From contig NZ_UUIS01000056.1 in the NCBI RefSeq assembly GCF_900589395.1, positions 1 to 64,000 on the forward strand: a DNA stretch of 64,000 nucleotides. Reading direction: 5' to 3'. A model generated the notes under the pieces. That model was not told where the DNA came from. It saw nothing but the letters and a program-made list of their open reading frames with translations, and searched no databases. Positions 62,404 to 64,000 of the stretch are shown here, in pieces. Within the stretch, counting starts at the first letter, position 1. Each line of letters opens with the position of its first letter. Made by a program: the position numbers and the translations under genes. Origin of the DNA: Pseudomonas viridiflava. Its GTDB lineage: Bacteria > Pseudomonadota > Gammaproteobacteria > Pseudomonadales > Pseudomonadaceae.

Positions 62404-62509
62404 TTAGGATCGTGACGCCTGTGCAAGAGCAAAGGCGACGAACGGCCGCTTCTCGACAGACCTGTTACAGGTCCGCAGGCGCCGCCTACCGCCGTACGGA
62501 CGCGCACGG

Positions 62510-63535
62510 TCAGCGCGGATGCGCCAACTCACCCAGTTGTGCCCATTCGGCCGCCGGGATCTCGATACCCTCACTCAGCGAGCGAGCCCGCTCGGTGTAA
62601 CGGCGATCACCCGGCATGCGTGCCTGGCCCACACCGTGCAGTTGCTGCACCAGGATTTCGCTGCGCTCGGCGAACGCCTGGCCGCCGCCCCGGTCAGGGT
62701 CGATCACGATCAGCAACTGCCCGGTCCAGGGTGTCTTCGCCCCTGGATGCTGCGACCAGTCGAACTCGAAGGAAAAGTGCCCACCGGTGATCCCTGCCGC
62801 CAGCAACTCGACCATCATCGCCAGTGCCGAGCCCTTGTGCCCCCCGAACGGCAACAATGCACCGCCATCGAGAATCGCCTGGGGATCGGTGGTGGGCAGC
62901 CCGGCTGCATCCACGCCCATGCCATCAGGCAGGCAATGCCCTTCGCGCGCGGCAATTTGTACATCGCCATGGGCAATGGCGCTGGTCGCCATGTCGAACA
63001 CCAGTGGGTTGCCTGTGGCACGCGGCGCGGCAAAGGCAATCGGATTGGTGCCGAACAGAGGTTTGCGAGCCCCATGCGGCACCACGCACGTCATGCTGTT
63101 GACCAGGCTCAGCGCCACCAGCCCTTGCTCGGCAAACGGCTCGACATCCAGCCACAGTGCCGCGAAGTGATGCGAATTACGGATGGCCAGGATGGCAATA
63201 CCCGCCTGGCGGACCTTTTCGAGCAACAAGGGCCTGGCCGCTTCCAGGGCGGGCTGGGCAAAACCATTGGCGGCATCGACCCGCACGAAGGCGGCCCCTA
63301 CATCCTCCACCACAGGCAGCGCCTTGCCATCGACCCAGCCGCTGGCGAGGGTCGAAAGATAACCTGGAATCCGGAAAGTACCGTGGCTATGGGCGCCGTC
63401 ACGCTGGGCACTGGCACAGTTTTGCGCCAGCACCCGGGCCACTTCGGGGGCGGTGCCGTGGGCCACGAAAATCAGGTACAACCGCTCGATGAGGTCGGCA
63501 AAGGCAATTCGCAGGGTCGGTGCGGATGCAGGCAT
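62510..63535 (-). CDS. Ldh2-family malate/lactate-type dehydrogenase
   Basis: This 341-residue NAD(P)-dependent oxidoreductase is of the MDH/LDH2 family (ureidoglycolate, sulfolactate, delta-1-pyrroline-2-carboxylate and related reductases). Segments include RVLAQNCASAQRDGAHSHGT, GIAILAIRNSHHFAALW and TNPIAFAAPR. The ATG at 63535 has GGAG seven bases upstream; the frame continues to 63643 without a better start. The substrate is unresolved. Confidence 0.88.
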   Translation of the reverse strand: MPASAPTLRIAFADLIERLYLIFVAHGTAPEVARVLAQNCASAQRDGAHSHGTFRIPGYLSTLASGWVDGKALPVVEDVGAAFVRVDAANGFAQPALEAARPLLLEKVRQAGIAILAIRNSHHFAALWLDVEPFAEQGLVALSLVNSMTCVVPHGARKPLFGTNPIAFAAPRATGNPLVFDMATSAIAHGDVQIAAREGHCLPDGMGVDAAGLPTTDPQAILDGGALLPFGGHKGSALAMMVELLAAGITGGHFSFEFDWSQHPGAKTPWTGQLLIVIDPDRGGGQAFAERSEILVQQLHGVGQARMPGDRRYTERARSLSEGIEIPAAEWAQLGELAHPR

Positions 63536-63728
63536 ACGGGGCTCCAGGTGGGAAAAAGCCGGAAACAGACAATTGTTGACGCCAATAAACCTGCATTTTC
63601 CAGGTATTGGATGAGAGCGTCTGGCATTTACATAAAAATGCAACCTAATGTGATCGCTATTGGTTATCCATTGTTCTCACTCGTCAATAGCCAGAGGTAG
63701 AATCCTTTACGGCACCAGCGGAGAGCCC

Positions 63729-64000
63729 ATGAGCCAGACCACGTCCAGTCCAGTCAATGACGACACGATCACCGAGACCGCCGCGCAGTGGTTCATGCGC
63801 TTGCAGGACCAGGACTGCACAGAAGCCGAACGCGACACCTTTGCGCAATGGCTGGCCGCCGATCTGCGTCACTCACGCGAGTATGAAGCCATGCGTGCCA
63901 CTTGGCAGGCCTGCGACGGCCTGACGCCCGCACTCAGTGCAGCCGCCACACCCGCGACCACTCGCCCCACCGGCTCACGTAGGCCCAGACGCATCCTTGC
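63729..64000 (+). CDS. FecR-like membrane regulator, N-terminal part (truncated)
   Basis: The open frame from ATG at 63729 (GGAGAG upstream) runs out of the window. The 90 visible residues start MSQTTSSPVNDDTITETAAQ and contain WFMRLQDQDCTEAERDTFAQ followed by WLAADLRHSREYEAMRATW. This is the N-terminal DUF4880 domain of FecR/PupR-like anti-sigma regulators. Such genes normally follow an ECF sigma-factor gene, but the gene upstream is the divergent dehydrogenase. Confidence 0.8.
   Translation, partial: MSQTTSSPVNDDTITETAAQWFMRLQDQDCTEAERDTFAQWLAADLRHSREYEAMRATWQACDGLTPALSAAATPATTRPTGSRRPRRIL

Noticed and set aside
63536..63728. Fur box before the FecR-like gene
   Set aside because: No stretch matches the 19-bp Fur consensus well enough.

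Overview
The window looks like a chromosome segment from a GC-rich Pseudomonas of the fluorescens/putida kind. Signs are the thrS-infC-rpmI-rplT-pheS-pheT-ihfA-merR block, REP palindromes of Pseudomonas type, a DUF1654 gene, a katB/ankB pair and an rbsBACRKD operon. No phage, transposase, rRNA or CRISPR array was found. One tRNA gene (tRNA-Pro, anticodon GGG) is present.

Layout. 1-322: six 43-bp tandem repeats followed by a degenerate REP arm. 330-14021: a nutrient-scavenging cluster, mostly on the minus strand. It holds a D-2-hydroxyacid dehydrogenase, a complete peptide-type ABC importer with a lipoprotein binding protein, an NtaA/DszA-type flavin monooxygenase, a TonB-dependent receptor, a SsuA-like binding protein, a class II aldolase-like protein and a second binding protein on the plus strand. 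The family mix suggests uptake and oxidative cleavage of an organosulfur or similar compound. 14045-21528: small secreted and membrane proteins, an ABC exporter and an OsmC-YcaO fusion. 21730-26675: LysR regulator, porin, MFS symporter and M20 amidohydrolase. 26709-31222: two tiny proteins, a GNAT acetyltransferase and a DUF1850/TRAP/TAXI transport operon. 31493-39498: NhaA, an FAD-linked 2-hydroxyacid dehydrogenase with an MFS carrier, and a divergent tripartite tricarboxylate transporter (tctCBA). 39700-41909: ankyrin protein and periplasmic catalase. 42187-49644: tRNA-Pro and the translation operon, which has a non-canonical ATT start for infC. 50006-51666: small genes including a cold-shock protein. 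51670-58615: ribose operon with an exported nucleoside hydrolase. 58733-62403: small genes, an endonuclease I operon, methionine aminopeptidase with a ParD-like partner, and an XRE regulator, bounded by two LexA boxes. 62510-64000: Ldh2-family dehydrogenase and the start of a FecR-like gene cut by the window end.

How the parts work together. Most of the window is substrate capture: at least six distinct import systems (peptide-type ABC, two sulfonate-type binding proteins, MFS x2, TAXI-TRAP, TTT, ribose ABC) sit beside one or two catabolic enzymes each. The most interesting unexplained structures are the expanded 43-bp array and its single-copy relative inside a BIME in the same cluster, the two SOS boxes driving a DUF1654-nuclease operon and a 65-residue unknown protein, and a 24-bp palindrome in front of the ParD-like/Map pair. 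Functions were assigned by reading translated sequence and motifs; no database search was run.
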